Source: Ochotona curzoniae
Lineage: Eukaryota; Chordata; Mammalia; Lagomorpha; Ochotonidae
NCBI RefSeq assembly: GCF_017591425.1
Contig: NW_024464918.1
Span: 24,580,001-24,644,000, forward strand
Length of the DNA stretch: 64,000 nt
Direction: 5' to 3'
In this document: positions 1-12,852 of the stretch, piece after piece
How the letters are laid out: the number at the start of each line of letters is the position of its first letter
How positions within the stretch are numbered: the stretch's first letter is position 1
The notes under the pieces: model-generated
What the model was told of the DNA's origin: nothing
The model's input: the letters and a program-made list of their open reading frames with translations, nothing else
The model's database searches: none
Translations under genes and position numbers: made by a program

Positions 1-2238
1 GCATCAGGTGGGAATTCACTGACAGCTAGTGGGAGGAAAACAGGTGGAAAGCTGTGGGTTATTAAGTAGAGTGTTAATTATTCATGAATAATAACTTGTC
101 GCTCTTCCCTAGCAGCTATCCCATGTATGGCAGAACAGGAGAAAAGAAAGGTCTCTTAGCAATTATTTCTTAAATTAAGAGGTTTTTTTTTTTTTCTTGT
201 GACACACATGGAATCAGCAACTTCTAGTCATCATGCTTATTATCTAGGAAAATAGAACATTCAGAAATCTTGCCTGATAAAATTCTATGAGAATAAGATA
301 ACACATATCCAGCTCACGAGAAAGACAGTGAGTCTGTGAAATTAACATTTAGGTGAAGTCTTTTGGGGATTTAGTGTCTAACCCTCACATCCCCAAAAGT
401 CTTGAATTACATCCTTCTTAATCAATGTAAAAAAGGGGGACATATTCCATACCACTCAAATGATTATTCCAGAACACTGTTTGATCAAACTATACTTTCA
501 GAAATATCTCAATGATCAAGATGACTGTATACTACATTGGGCAAAGAAAATTTGGGAAGAGGAAGAACAGATCTGAGGTTACCTCACATCTTTATCTAGC
601 GAGTGTGAGGGAGGAATTCTTAGTTAAAGATGGCAAAAATAATCCTGACTTAGCTCTTAGATCCTAGAGGGAAACTTAGCAGTTCATGTCATCAAAGAAA
701 AGGGAGGAAAAGGTAGGGGTAGCCAGAATGTGAGATGCAATGCCAGTTACATTCTCTCCCAACTTGGTTTCTCAAATGGTTAAGTACATGAGGGAATAGA
801 ATGGCCTCATTATTTAATAAATAGGACTATGATGTACACTTGACGAACTAATGATAGCCTCTGCAGCTTCTAAGCAATATTTGTATTTTCTCGAAAAGAT
901 ATTTAATAATGGAGGGGATGCCAGTGAGCAAGGAAGCTATTACAGGTCATTAGCCACTTCAGTTTATCTTTATTGTTGTGTCACTGCAATTTATATTCCC
1001 ATAAACAAGAGTCTGTATAATACCTACTCTACAAACAGATGCCTCAGGATCAACTGTTCCTCTAAGTTATAGAGTTCCAAGCCTCTTTTGTATAGGAAAA
1101 GCATGACTGGGGGGAAACACAACAGACATATTAATATTTCTAACATGAACTATATGGCTCTGAGTTCCCTGAAGATGCCAAGAATCACATCAAAATCTCT
1201 TTCAACAAGGACTCATTGGGCAGACACTTAGAACTGTAACTCACAGGGTTGCGGGAAGAACAGACAGCCCCCACCCCTCTTCTAGAGCACATTTTATGCA
1301 AGCAGCTTTACAACAATTTAAAATTTTATAAAATTTGTAGCTTAGCAAATGATTTTTAAGATTACTTGATGAAATGTAAAAAGGAATAGCATGAAAGCAA
1401 AGTTATGAGACTAACAGAAAAGGAAGTTGAGGATTTGAACTCGATGCTTGTTCCCAATGAAGTCTCAGTGCAGTACCTGGGCCTCAACTCATCCATTTAA
1501 CTGTTTCCATTCCTGCCCCACAGTTCATCCAGCTGAGACGGCCTGCGGCCCAAAAACGCTGAGCCTGGTGGTATCCCTTTACACCAACAGTCTGTGACGA
1601 TTATTCTTTCAAATGAAATAAATGCTGCCATCCTGAAGTAACAAATGAATCAGTGCACTACCTGCTTGCGGGTAAAGTCATTTGGGAAGCCATCGTCACA
1701 CTTAGGCTGAAAAGAATCACATTTGTTTGTTTCTCAGCCCGAGTCATACTACAGGAAAACTTGAAGGCAACTGCATTCAACCTGACCGATCTCAAACTTG
1801 TCTGTCGGGAGCTTTCTTACCCTTGAATCCCATCGCCTGTCTGCATCACCACTGCATCCTAGCAGCTCCTTCTTGTCCCCAGGAGAATGGGATCCTTTCC
1901 TGGTTACTCTTCTAATGTTCTCTTTAGGATTAAAACAATGTACCAGTCACATGAAAGCCACGATTCTCCATACCTACATGCCTATATACTTTCCTATAGT
2001 TCAGTGCATTAATATCTATCAAAGTTACTTGTTCATCTGTGAAACACCTGAAATCATCTCATGTACCTCCATCTTCATACTCTGCAGTATGCATTTTACA
2101 ACTGAAAATGCTGCATTTGTGGGTGAAAGACAAATTCTTGCCAAGTTATTAGATTTAGATTGAAAATCTCTAACATAGTTTAAGGTACTTGCTATTATAC
2201 GCGCGCACACACACACATAGATATATATTACAGATATT
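1..2238. other. Unique AT-rich DNA, no gene seen
   Basis: No repeat, RNA gene or credible coding region was recognised. The open frames here (73, 62 and 121 codons) have no family resemblance and no supporting splice or start context. A short alternating CG/CA/TA tract lies near 2200-2229, just before the first SINE. Confidence 0.6.
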
Positions 2239-2502
2239 GGACCTGGTGCAGTAGCCTAGCAGCTGAAGTCCTCACCTTGCATATACCAGGATCCCATATA
2301 GGGCCGGTTTGTGTCCTGGATGCTCCACTTCCCATCCAGCTGCCTGCTTGTGGTCTGGGAAAGCAGTGGAGGACGGCCCAAAGCCTTGGGACCCTGCACT
2401 CACATGGGAGTCTCTGGCCGTTGTGACCACTTGGGGAGTGAATTAACAGAGAGATCTTCCTTTCTGACTCTCCTCTAATAAAAATAAAATAAATCTTAAA
2501 AC
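2239..2502 (+). repeat. CSINE (lagomorph tRNA-derived SINE), internally deleted
   Basis: It starts with a ggacctggtgcag-type 5' end and carries the ccaggatcccatat motif, the gcctgcttgtggtctggg block and the aaataaatctt tail. About 30 bases are missing between the 'catgggag' motif and the 'ccgttgtgacc' motif, where full copies have the 'ctcctggcttcgg' segment. It is moderately diverged from the young copies in this window. Confidence 0.9.
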
Positions 2503-5500
2503 ATACTGTGCATTTCAGAGCTGTTTAAAACAAAGGAAAGGAGAGTTCCTGGAAATGTAACCCAAGTTACATATTCAGGAAGGATGCTCTCTCCCTGTAT
2601 CTGAAATAATCACACAGTAACAGCCGTGCTTATAATCACAAGAATGACTGTTGCAGCTTATGTGTTGACAATACTGTTGGGTTTCAGAAGGTCACTCTAG
2701 CTCCCCCAGCTTGTATTCCTGCCTGTGTTACTGGTTGCCATCTCTTACACAGCACCTGGGGAAACCCTTTTTATTTCTAGCCTTATTTCATCTTTAAATA
2801 CAAATGGGTTTGAGAGTGGAGATGGGCAGGCCAAACACCACGCATTGCATCTCCCAGGCTTCAGCTCAAAACCCCATTTTATGCTTCAGAGCCTGGACTA
2901 TATAGCAGGGCTCTAAGCTTGCCAATCAGGGAGGGTGCTAGCCCCAGATGGGCTTCCTCATAGGCTTGCTGAGATGAAGCCAGCTTTATGGACTAGCAGA
3001 GCAGGGCCATTTTCTACAGGGGCAGAATTACTGCCTGGGTCTTTTTACTGATGATGATAGCAGAGAAGGAATAAGACAAGTCATACGCCTGGCATAACAG
3101 TCCACACAACTCATTGAGTGCACCAGAATAATGAGGTAGCCCACATTTGCAAATGGCCAAAGCTTACCTGGTAGACAGCATTGTATGTTGTAACAGCAGT
3201 GTTCTCAATTCCAGATATCCCTGGTAGAAACCAAGGAGTTGGCAGGACCTAGCCCTTGTCGGAGGCTGTGGGAAAGAATCTGTGCTCCAGCTCCTACAGG
3301 TAGTTGGCCAAATCCTTTATTATGGTGGGGAGTCTAAGGACCCTGCTTTCCTGCTATCTACAAGCAGAGCTACCATCTGCTGCCAGAGGAAACCCACCTT
3401 TCTTCTCCCATACTCCTCATTATTCTGAAATCAGCAGTGCCACATTTGGTCCTCCTCATCCTTCCAGTCTTATTTGTCACTTTTTAGCCCTTCCCTACTC
3501 TCATGGAGGACTCCTGTAATTACACTGAAGCCATCAGGATAATCTAGAATTATTTGCATATTTTTAGGCTAAGTAATTAAGAAGTTTAATTCCACCTATT
3601 AATTTCTTTTTTGCCATGTAGAGTAACATATTTAAGAACACGATATCATGAACAAAGATCATGGACAGCCAGAATCACAATCACACATCAGCTACTTCCT
3701 ATTAATTATTATTCATAGGTCAGGTCCACAAAGAGCACAGCTTAATAATTATTACTACCTAAAACACACAGGCACTGAAAAATGGAATGAGAATAATTCT
3801 TATACTTCAAACTTTAGAATAGCTCCCGAATAGGAGAGGTAGCATCAACATCCTCAGTCTGTGGAGTCCAATATTTTAGGATTTCAAAAGATTCCAAGTT
3901 ATGGTGGCAAAAATAGTTACCAGCATCATCTATGAGACTTGTGGCAAGGAATAGAAGAAGTTTATGCTGTGACTTCCCTGGGGCCACATCAGGTTACTCT
4001 GGGTCACAGTCCTTTTGAGACTGGCATGCACATTGATAGTGATTTGCGAAAACCTAGATCTGCTATTCTTGGATCTGCTGGCTGTAAGGAAATCTTGCAA
4101 AATGCAAGCACAAAGGGGGTAAATTTCAGATTTAATCTTAAGGATGTAATGGAATTTAAGATAACTGATATTCAGGAAGAAGGCCTCAGAAACCCATGCA
4201 GCTTCTCCTATGAGGACATTATTTTTGCATGCCTGTTTCTGTCTTCACTCCCAGCCCCCAGATCCAGCTTGTGGCAGAGATCCACATCCGCTCTCTCTCC
4301 AAATTCAGAGTTACCTATCTAAACCCCAAGAGACCAAGTTGGTCAGTATTCTAAATTCAAGGGGGAGAACTTAAGCTGCTTGTGCCTCTCAGATCGAATC
4401 AACTGAAGATGGAGATGACTGTTAAATTTAAACGTATATGTGTTAGAGGTGGGGGACTCTGCTTTGGCTGCGAGCCTGACTGAAATGACCGTGGAATTTT
4501 CTCAGCAATCTTCTCAACATAGCCAGAGCTGAAAGGATTGACTGTCTCAGTTTTATCAGCAATTTTTTTTTTGCTTCCTCTAAGTGAGGCTATGGCTGGA
4601 TTTGACTGCCACATCTTCGGGGCAAATGTTAAGCCAGATCCCTGTGCTGAGTGGTCTCAGAGATGACTTCCTACGCAGCAGACATCGGCTCTTGGTTTAC
4701 ACTCTACTCAGTCACATAAGACTAAAGTAGCAGAAATGGTTGACTGTGGTCTACAAGGTAAAACAAGACAATTCCCGACCACACAAAAGATCTAAGATCA
4801 ACTTCTGGCTCCTGTCTGATCATCCAGCATTTGTGGAGTGAATCACAAGACATAAATTATTTTCTTTCTCGCTCTAACCTCACATAATCATACAAATAAA
4901 TAATTGATTCAATAAACACAGCTCTTGTTTAACTTAAAAAAAAAAAGAAATGGTTGCCTTCCAAATACGCAGTATGGACCTCAAGGATTATACTAAAATG
5001 TCCTCCTAGAACTCTTTAGAGTAGGGTTACAGGCAGAGCACCAACTTGAAGCTGCACAGATTGCCACATGTCTAATAAATTGGGATTTATTTCAAGCTGT
5101 GAAATTCCTAGTTCCTTATGCTTCCTGAAATTCACAGTCCTAGAAAATGAAAGGGAATGTGGTAGAATCTCTTATAATCATATATTCAGTTAACAATAAT
5201 TTATATTTAAATGATAGTAGAAGACGAGGTAGGAGAGGAGACTCTCATGAAAATAATTAGTCACCTGGTCATTTAATACCCTTGAACTCTCCTTGGGATC
5301 TGAAGCTCCAAAGGGCTCTGAAGATCACTTTTCTGAATGTCAGTTATTTGCAACACGGAAACTGTTGCAGGCATATTTGAGAGAGTGTTATTATTTCTAC
5401 CATGGACCAGTTTTTAGATTACTAAAAATAATAATAACCAGTCTATACTGAGAATTTTTTGGTATGATGTGTATTTCTAATCTGTGTAAAAAGATACATG

Positions 5501-6646
5501 TGTGTAAATTACACATTTGAATAGGTAACACGCACACACATATGTAAAATGAAATGGCAAAATTTATACCTCCTCTCATGCTGATTCCATAATTCCTCCA
5601 CACAAGTACAAACTTTCCTTCTGGTGACTTTTGTAGCTCTCAAACAACAGTGTTTTTCTTTAAAAAAAAAAGTCATTGATCAATAGCTCCTTATTTTGAC
5701 ACCAATGGCAGTACAGCATCCACACCACTTTGTTCTATTTAACAGCACATTTGAGAATTGTTTTAGCTTGGAACATATACTTACGCTTAGGTTTTTACAA
5801 CAAGTGGAAAATAAGTGCATCAGAAGTTGTCTAATACACCTTAACCTGCTCCTTAGTCTCTAATCCTTTAGTGCGTAATCCATTGATTGCAACAGTAGTC
5901 AGTGGTATCCTGAGGAACCCTACCATTCTAATTGTTATTCACATCCCATTGCCTTTTACATTACCTGTAACATAAAGATTTTTCAAGAAAATAACAGGGT
6001 AAAGTAACTTCCAGCATCTAATAAAGAGTATTGATCCCTACTGGTTTTGTTCCTGAAGAACCAGATAATTATGTTACCTGGATTTCAAAGTGGAATAGGA
6101 AACAAGTAGTGGGGGAAATGTTCAGCCTACATGGGCTTAATTAGTTTACAACTGTCTTTTTTTTTTTAAACTAGCTTGAGAACAAATAAAAAGCTCCCTA
6201 TTGATCTAATTAGAGATAATGATTAAATAAATGAATATTAAATACAACGCACGTTTGTACAGCATAAGACAGTTTAGAAGACCTGCTTGTATAAATAAAT
6301 TATCTTTTCCTACTCCAACCCCTGCAGTACCAAATATATTTAATAGCTATGGAAAATTACAATATCTCCAAGGGAAGAATTCTAACTCTTCTAGAAAGAA
6401 CATCATGCAATAAAAAAATTCAAGTATAAACAGCTGCCTTAATAATTATTAAAGCAGCAAATGAAGTTGCTTGTAAGACTACTGCACTTGACGTACTAAT
6501 GACTTATCAACAAGGAAACAACTAAGAAAGGTACAAAACCACACAAAACAGGGTTTTCCTCTGTTCTAAATGAACGTACACCTTATTTTGAACACAATCT
6601 CTACTGATAACTACTAAAATGCCCTTAAGCAGGGTACATTTTTGTG
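2503..6646. other. Long repeat-poor block
   Basis: No interspersed repeat was recognised in about 4.1 kb, which is unusual for this window. The longest open frame is 127 codons at 3939-4322 on the plus strand. It has no recognisable domain and its length is within chance for this much DNA. An A-rich run lies near 4936-4949. Nothing else can be assigned. Confidence 0.55.
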
Positions 6647-6976
6647 AAAGATTTATTTTATATATTTGAAAGGTAGAGTTACAGAGAAAGAAAAGGAGAG
6701 AAAAAAAGAGTGAGAGAGAGAGATCCTCCATCTACTAATCTACTCTGCAATGGCCACACTGTCCAGGGCTGGGCTAGGCTGAAGCCAGGAACCAGGATTC
6801 TCTCCCTGGTCTCCCATGTTCATGCAGAAGATCAAGAACTTGGGCCGTCATCTACTGCTTTCCAGATGCATCAACAGGGAGCTGATCAGAAATGCAACAG
6901 CCAGAATTCAAACCACAGCCCATGTAGAGTGTGGGCCCTGCAGGTGGTGTCTTAACTACAACACAATGCCAGCTCC
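6647..6976 (-). repeat. CSINE, older copy, minus strand
   Basis: Reading the plus strand, the copy begins with the reversed tail aaagatttattttat and the ttgaaaggtagagttacaga block. A GA-rich stretch follows, then 'ctgaagccaggaaccagg', 'catctactgctttccag' and 'aggtggtgtcttaactac', and it ends in gccagctcc. This is the full-length structure, with many substitutions. Confidence 0.88.
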
Positions 6977-8533
6977 TGGTAGGATATAATCTATGGAAAT
7001 TAAGCTCCTGTGCAGATTTTGAAGTAAGAATAGGGAAAAAAAAAAACCAGAATGGAATCTGTCTTGATAGGACTGTATAGTCTATCAAATGAAACACTCA
7101 TCTATTTATCTTTAGTTGTTTTACTTGAAACAACTCCTGTCCCAAAATAATTATAAAGCAATTACTTGCCAGTTTTCACTTTATTGGTTACTACTTTTAC
7201 TCAAAGAATAGCAATTACTACATAATTATAGTACATGGTTATCTGAGCAGCCTTAACTGTGCCTACCAACAATAAATTATACAGTCGGTGTAGCTTTAAT
7301 TAGTATTCTGCAGAGCACAAATGTGCAGTGACAATGTAGTTACATGTTAATAAGTCTCTCTTCAGTATAGAACGACTACAGTAAAATGCCATTGGATTAT
7401 GTCCATGTAATAACCTGTGGAGTCACGCTTCTATTCTAGACTTTTTGAAAACCAGTGACCAAAACTACAAATTTGACATTGCCTTCCAGTTCCTAATTTC
7501 ATCCCACCATCGCAGAATAAAATTTAATAAGTCTAAGCTATCTAAATTGATTAGATTAATGGAAGAAATAAAATTAAATAAAATGAAATGAAAAGTAGGC
7601 ATTTTTGTCATCCTCTTTCCTAACAGGTGTCCTTTTAACAGGTGTCCTTTTTGGTGGAAAACCAGCAACTGTGGCTTCAAGTCAAGAATTGCAGGTGCAG
7701 AAGCTTGATAGTCATCACAGACTGACCTGTGCCTACTCACTGCTTGTAAAGAGGAGGACTGAACTTAGCCTGAGGCCATGGTCTGTGGTTTATCTTCTCA
7801 GGATATTGCTTTGGTTCCAGAAGTAACTACAGAAAATCAAATTTCTGAAGATAAAACTTAGGAATGTAAGTCTTTAACAAACTTTTAAAAATTTTCTTCT
7901 TTGTTTTTAAAAAAGAACTAAATCTCACAAAAATTTGAGTTGGTTGAAATATCAACATGAAACTTAACAAAGTCCGTCAATATGCACATCCCTGGGGCTA
8001 TTCCATAAAATATGAGAGCAACACATGGCACTCTTATTTGAGTATAAGGAGTGACAAAGAACTTCAAAGAAGCAGAAGATAAAAAGCAACAAAGTGGCTC
8101 CCCCAGCAGTTACCAGTGACCTCTGGGAAGTGTCACAATGGGGCCACAGATCCTAACATATATAACAGAGGAAGAGTAAATGAGAATAGACAAGTTAGCT
8201 CCCTGCCCACCTACCCTTGAGCACACATCCTTTCCAACAGCAATTACCTTCTAAAATCTCACCCCTTGCCAGTTTGCTCTTGATGTTCCTGCAGCAGAGA
8301 TTATTCTGACTGACTTTGTGGTCTTCTCCTATTGCAGAGCCTATCGCAAGAGAGTAACAAGAGGGTAAGGCCAAAGAACACATGTTCTCCCAGAGACCGT
8401 CCCAAGGGCGCTACTGCTAGGGTAGCCCCGGCTGAAATGTGGGTTGGATAAATAAAGCATGGGTCTTCTTTGGAGACTGACCACGCTATCCAGCTTCAAG
8501 CTAATGAGCAGTAAACTTTTAGAAATAAATAAA
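6977..8533. other. Unique DNA with homeodomain-motif-rich segment
   Basis: No repeat or gene was recognised. The part from about 7120 to 7400 is dense in ATTA/TAAT cores and looks more like a regulatory element than random sequence; see findings. The remaining open frames (73 to 91 codons) resemble no family. Confidence 0.5.
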
Positions 8534-8869
8534 TAAAGACTTACTTATTTCTTTGAAATGCACAAGTAACAGAGAGAAGGAGAAAAGAAGAGACAGAAAG
8601 AGGTCTCATCTGCTGGTTGACTCTCCAAATGAATGAGCCAGCAGATTCACAATGGCCAAGACTGGTTCAGTTCAAAGCAAGGAGTCGTGAATTCCACCCA
8701 GGTCACCCATGTGGATGACAGGGACAACAATCTGGAGACATCTTCCACTGCTTCTCCAGGAGCAGAAAGCTGGATCAGAAGCAGAGCATTTGGGACCTGA
8801 ACTAGCCATCTAATGTTGAATGCAACATTGAACTGGTGGCTTAACCTGTTGTGTCATAACAAGAACCCC
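8534..8869 (-). repeat. CSINE, older copy, minus strand
   Basis: It shows the reversed tail (aaagacttacttattt), the 'gaaatgcacaagtaacagagagaagg' region, the 'catctgctggttgactctcc' block, 'cttccactgcttctccagg' and the 5' end 'aagaacccc'. CpG sites are almost all lost, so this is an old insertion. Confidence 0.85.
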
Positions 8870-9059
8870 ATAAACATTCTTTAAACAAACAAACAAGTTA
8901 ATGAATAAATACTCTAAAGTTTTACCTCAAGGACCAATGGAAATTAAATTTAAAAACAGAGAAAATATTTTTGAAAAGTAACCATTACTGTCTTTCTACT
9001 CACTGCTTGTTTAAATCTTTATTTAATGATGGATTCAGCCGGGTACAACAGTTTGAAAA

Positions 9060-9215
9060 TATGCCATCCCAGAAACTAAAAGAAGAAGAAGAAGGAAGAT
9101 TGGGATGGAGAGAGAAAGAGAGAGAAGGAAGGTGGGAAGTGGTATGTTGTTAAAACCATATATATGAGATATATGAAATCTGTTCCCTTCATGTATATAT
9201 ATTAAAATGGCATCA
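9060..9215 (+). repeat. L1 3' UTR remnant (lagomorph type)
   Basis: A GA-rich purine tract (9078-9138) is followed by a motif close to the end of lagomorph L1 3' UTRs: 'gatatatgaaatctgttccc' followed by a short AT-rich end. No upstream L1 coding sequence is present, so this is a heavily 5'-truncated copy. No target-site duplication or long poly(A) was visible. The assignment rests on recall of the rabbit L1 3' end. Confidence 0.55.
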
Positions 9216-9369
9216 ACTCTAACATGTTTTTTCTACTTTTCCCAGGTAAGTTTAAATAAATAACACATTTTTAACAAACCATCCAGCCCAAAGAAACCAT
9301 GTATCCTTCCCTTTATATACACATACACCACCATTAAAAACTATGTGGTATATTATAATTTAAGAGTGA

Positions 9370-9475
9370 TATTGAAGTCCTTTACCCAATGACTTCATAT
9401 CTCTAGTAATGGCAGGGTTTTAGCCCAAGTCTGTCAGACTAAAGTCTATACTGTTGTAACTATGGCAACTATATC
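9370..9475 (-). repeat. MIR SINE remnant, minus strand
   Basis: The segment contains 'aatggcagggttttagccca' and then a stretch resembling the reversed MIR tRNA-like head ('gactaaagtctatactgtt'). It is short and highly diverged. MIRs are ancient mammalian SINEs shared across orders. Confidence 0.45.
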
Positions 9476-11926
9476 CAGGAACACCTGAACTAACTTTAAA
9501 TAAGTTCTTACTAGGGAGTAAATTATTTACATCATCACTTTATATAACTCTATTACAAAATTAATAACAATCCTAGTAGCATTCCCAGTCCATAGGTGAA
9601 CACTTTTATAAAAGATAGTACAGTTACTCCTAGCTCAGAGATTGATGCTCGGAGCTCACAGCAAAGCAGGTACCTTAATCAAAGCCTTGCATGACTCCTA
9701 CACCAGAGATCAAGGGGAACAGGTGATTTACTGTCCAAAATAAGTTCAAACAGAAAATGAATCTTTTTTCTCTCCTCTCCTGCATCACCTTTCTTCTCTT
9801 TTTCCCATAGCTGTTTTTTTTCTAGATAATTCATTTAGCACATACATCTAGCACACCGATATTGACTTTGTTTACTGGGCCCTGAGGTCCTTGGGATCTG
9901 AAACAGCAATTTCAAATTATGTATTGATAGGGCCACTTACAAGTCATGGCTAGAAGCAAGTGTCCGATTTCCTTGGACAGAGTAAAACAACTGAATGAGT
10001 GAATGCATGGACAGACATGGGACTTTAGACTGAAAGACTAGAAAAAATGGATGCCAACTACATGTGTCACCAGTTTTCTTTCAGGAAAAAGAATGCTGAT
10101 TTGTACTAAAGCAAGTGCTATATAAATATGAACACAGACACACACTTACAACAGCAGCCCGATAACAATGTTATAAAATGTATGAGATGTACCTCCTTTG
10201 GACCACGATATTCAGATTTTAAAATCTTGACAGCTTTATTTTTAGCTATGTTGGCCGTAAACTGTGATAATACAACCTAATTTGGCAAGTGTTTTATATC
10301 CATAATAAGACTTGTAAATGTTGTCTGTTTTTGTACATAAAGATATCCTGAGTAAAATATTTAACATAATGGTGTCACTTGTCATATTATCTTTCCTCTT
10401 TCTACACCTGAAAAGGATTACATGACCTGTGGTTGTAGCTTGGAACAAAGGCGTTCTGTATATTTGTACATTTTTCATGCATGGGTTTTCTCCTTAAGAA
10501 TTAATTTATGGCTTAACAAGGCATGTGCTTTCAGAGGAGTTTCTGAAAGCACAATTCAGAATGGATGCAATATTTCCAAATAAGAATCTCATAAATTATC
10601 ATTCAAAGAAGGACCAAGACATATTCGAGAGTGAAGGCAGATGTCACTGGTAATTAAGCCCAGTAAGTACCAAGCATCTCAGGACACATGGTTTGGCGAC
10701 TCCTCTTGACATATTTACACACAAATGCTCAATACGTTTTCAATGAAGGTAACAAGCATGGGTCAATCAAAGTGATAGGAAAAACACTCTTGGAATGGGA
10801 CATGGCTTGTTGTTAATAGCATCTTTCTGAATTCACTGAATCCCCAACTAGTCTGCATTCAAACCTCTGCTTATGAGCAGTCCTTGCCAGTCACCATGCC
10901 CTGGGGTCTTCCACGGGCATAGCAGGACTCAACAACATCAACAAACATCACTCCTGCATAGGACAGATGCATTTCCTCATGTATTTTAACTCAAAAATCA
11001 CATGATGTGTTTTAAATAGAGGTTTTTTAAATATTGCTAATAATTTTTGAATAACTATTGAAGTGACTGAATTTGCTCATTTTACAGAGAGGTTTTTTTT
11101 CTTGTGGGATTTTGCTACTTTAAGATGCCAATTTTTATTCTTTACATTTGTGCTTTTCTTCTGGGGAATACAACTTAAACTACTATTGACTATTGACATG
11201 TAGGTTTGTCTCACTCCTTGTCCCCTTAAACAGACAGTAAAATTTAGATGCACCTCATGGAAGAAATGGAAATATTTTGTTTTATTTAAATACACAAAAA
11301 GGCATCAAACTTTCTAGCATTCATGTATATATATGACATATCCAGTTCAGATTTAAAGTTGCATATGCAAGGAGATATTTTTCAAACCTCTCCTGTGAGA
11401 TGTGAAGTTATAAGGGCCAAAATACAGTGTAAAACAAAGACTGCAAAGCATGCTATTTTGTTGAGTAAGACTGTCATAGGTACTAACCATATTAAATGAT
11501 ATGAAACATGGTTCTGGCCTTAAATATTTTATAATCCACTTAAGGAGAGGACAATCACATATGAAACAAGAGAGTAATACAGTCAGCAAATTTAGGACTT
11601 AATTGTGTTCTATAAACTCTCCAAGGCAAAGTCAGTACAGGTTCGATTTCTCCCTTGAATATCTTAGAAGCTAAGCGATATTTCTCCCAAAGGGGCTGAC
11701 CTTACTAGGCTTAAGCTGATTTAGAACAGATAAGATTTTTACAGCAAGAATCAAGCCAGAAGAACATTGAAGGCAAAGGAGAGAGAGAGAGCGAGAGCTG
11801 AAAGCAAAGCAGCATGGTATATTCCCAATACATTTCTGCAATTCACATGAACAAAAGGAAAAGGAGTGGAGCAGCAGATCAGCGAGTGGTGATGAAGAAC
11901 CAATTGTAAAACAGTAGAATAGAACA
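9476..11926. other. Unique AT-rich DNA
   Basis: No interspersed repeat or gene was recognised in about 2.4 kb. Open frames of up to 78 codons occur, none with a recognisable domain. The far right end contains a short GA run near 11779-11794. Confidence 0.55.
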
Positions 11927-12257
11927 GTGAAAGATGGGCCTGGTGTGATTGCCTAGTGGTTAAAGTCCTCACCTTGAACACGCCGGGATCCCATATGGCA
12001 TCAGTTCTAATCCCAGCAGCCCCTTCTTGTGGATTGAGAAAGCAGCCTAGGACGGCCCAAAGCCTTGGGAACCTGCACCCTAGTGGGAGATCCCGAAGAG
12101 GCTCCTGGCTCCTGGCTTTGGATTGGCTCAGCTCCAGCCATTGCAACCGCTTGGGGACAGAATCATTGTATGTAGGATCTTCCTCTCTGTCTCGCCTCCT
12201 CTCTGTATATCTGACTTTCCAATAAAATAAATAAATCTTTAAAAAAAAAGTGAAAGA
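11927..12257 (+). repeat. CSINE with 8-base target-site duplication
   Basis: The direct repeat gtgaaaga at 11927-11934 and 12250-12257 brackets a full-length SINE at 11935-12249. The element has the 5' 'gggcctggtg' end, 'gattgcctagtggttaaag', the B-box-like 'gttctaatccc', 'cctctctgtatatctgactt' and an A-rich tail. It is moderately diverged. A 170-codon frame on the opposite strand (11751-12263) is an artefact of this repeat. Confidence 0.95.
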
Positions 12258-12291
12258 CATCACAGTAAAACAAAGTGCACAGGGTTAAGAG

Positions 12292-12629
12292 AGGTTTGTT
12301 AGGCCCGGCGCGGTGGCGCAAGTGGTTAAGGTCCTCGCCTTGCACGCCCAGGATCCCATATGGGCGCCGGTTCTAATCCCGGCAGCCCCGCTTCCCTTCC
12401 AGCTCCCTGCCTGTGGCCTGGGAAAGCAGTCGAGGACGGCCCAAAGCTTTGGGACCCTGCACCCGCGTGGGAGACCCGAAAGAGGCTCCTGGCTTCGGAT
12501 CGGCATAGTATCGGCCCGTTGTGCTCACTTGGGGAGTGAATCATCGAACGGAAGATCTTCCTCTCTGTCTCTCCTCTCTGTATATCCGCCTTTCCAATAA
12601 AAATAAAATAAATCTTTAAAAAAAAAAAA
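12292..12629 (+). repeat. Young full-length CSINE with 10-base target-site duplication
   Basis: The repeat aggtttgtta at 12292-12301 and 12620-12629 flanks a complete element at 12302-12619. It retains many CpGs and ends in aaataaatcttt plus an A run. Diagnostic features are 'gcgcaagtggttaagg' and 'catagtatcggcccgttg'. It was inserted by L1-type target-primed reverse transcription. It is closely matched by the inverted copy at 12853-13190. Confidence 0.97.
12314..12379 (+). promoter_or_regulatory. RNA polymerase III A and B boxes of the young SINE
   Basis: The A box tggcgcaagtgg lies at 12314-12325 and the B box ggttctaatcc at 12369-12379. Both are close to the tRNA promoter consensus and lie about 43 bases apart, as in a tRNA gene. 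This marks the SINE head as tRNA-derived. Whether this copy is transcribed cannot be told from sequence. Confidence 0.75.
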
Positions 12630-12852
12630 AGGTTTGTTAAGTGGGATTTCTGGCTAGGCTACTCCGCCATGTTTATGTTTCTTATCTCTTTATGGTGGAT
12701 CATGTTCTTCCAGAAGCTCCTTATTTCCTGTCATAAAAACTTAGTTGAGATTTGGTGATTTGATTTGACACACCTCAAATATATATGGCTAATGTCTGAA
12801 TATTATTTCTACAAACTCATGAATGGAAAAACATTTCAAAGACTTCTTTTTC
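12630..12852. other. Spacer of the inverted SINE pair
   Basis: About 220 bases of unique AT-rich DNA separate the two oppositely oriented young SINEs. It would form the loop of a SINE-SINE hairpin in any transcript that spans both. Confidence 0.7.

Noticed and set aside
3939..4322. A 127-codon frame in a repeat-poor block.
   Set aside because: No domain, signal or family resemblance; the length is within chance in 64 kb of six-frame sequence. A protein search would settle it.
9236..9253. A splice-donor-like cccaggtaagttt.
   Set aside because: No exon or acceptor can be paired with it; such matches are common by chance.
11751..12263. A 170-codon minus-strand open frame.
   Set aside because: Most of it is the reverse complement of the SINE at 11935-12249.
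12302..12340. The young SINE head resembles the start of primate Alu (7SL-derived).
   Set aside because: The first 16 bases are similar, but the following sequence has tRNA-type A and B boxes and none of the 7SL body. This is the tRNA-derived lagomorph SINE.
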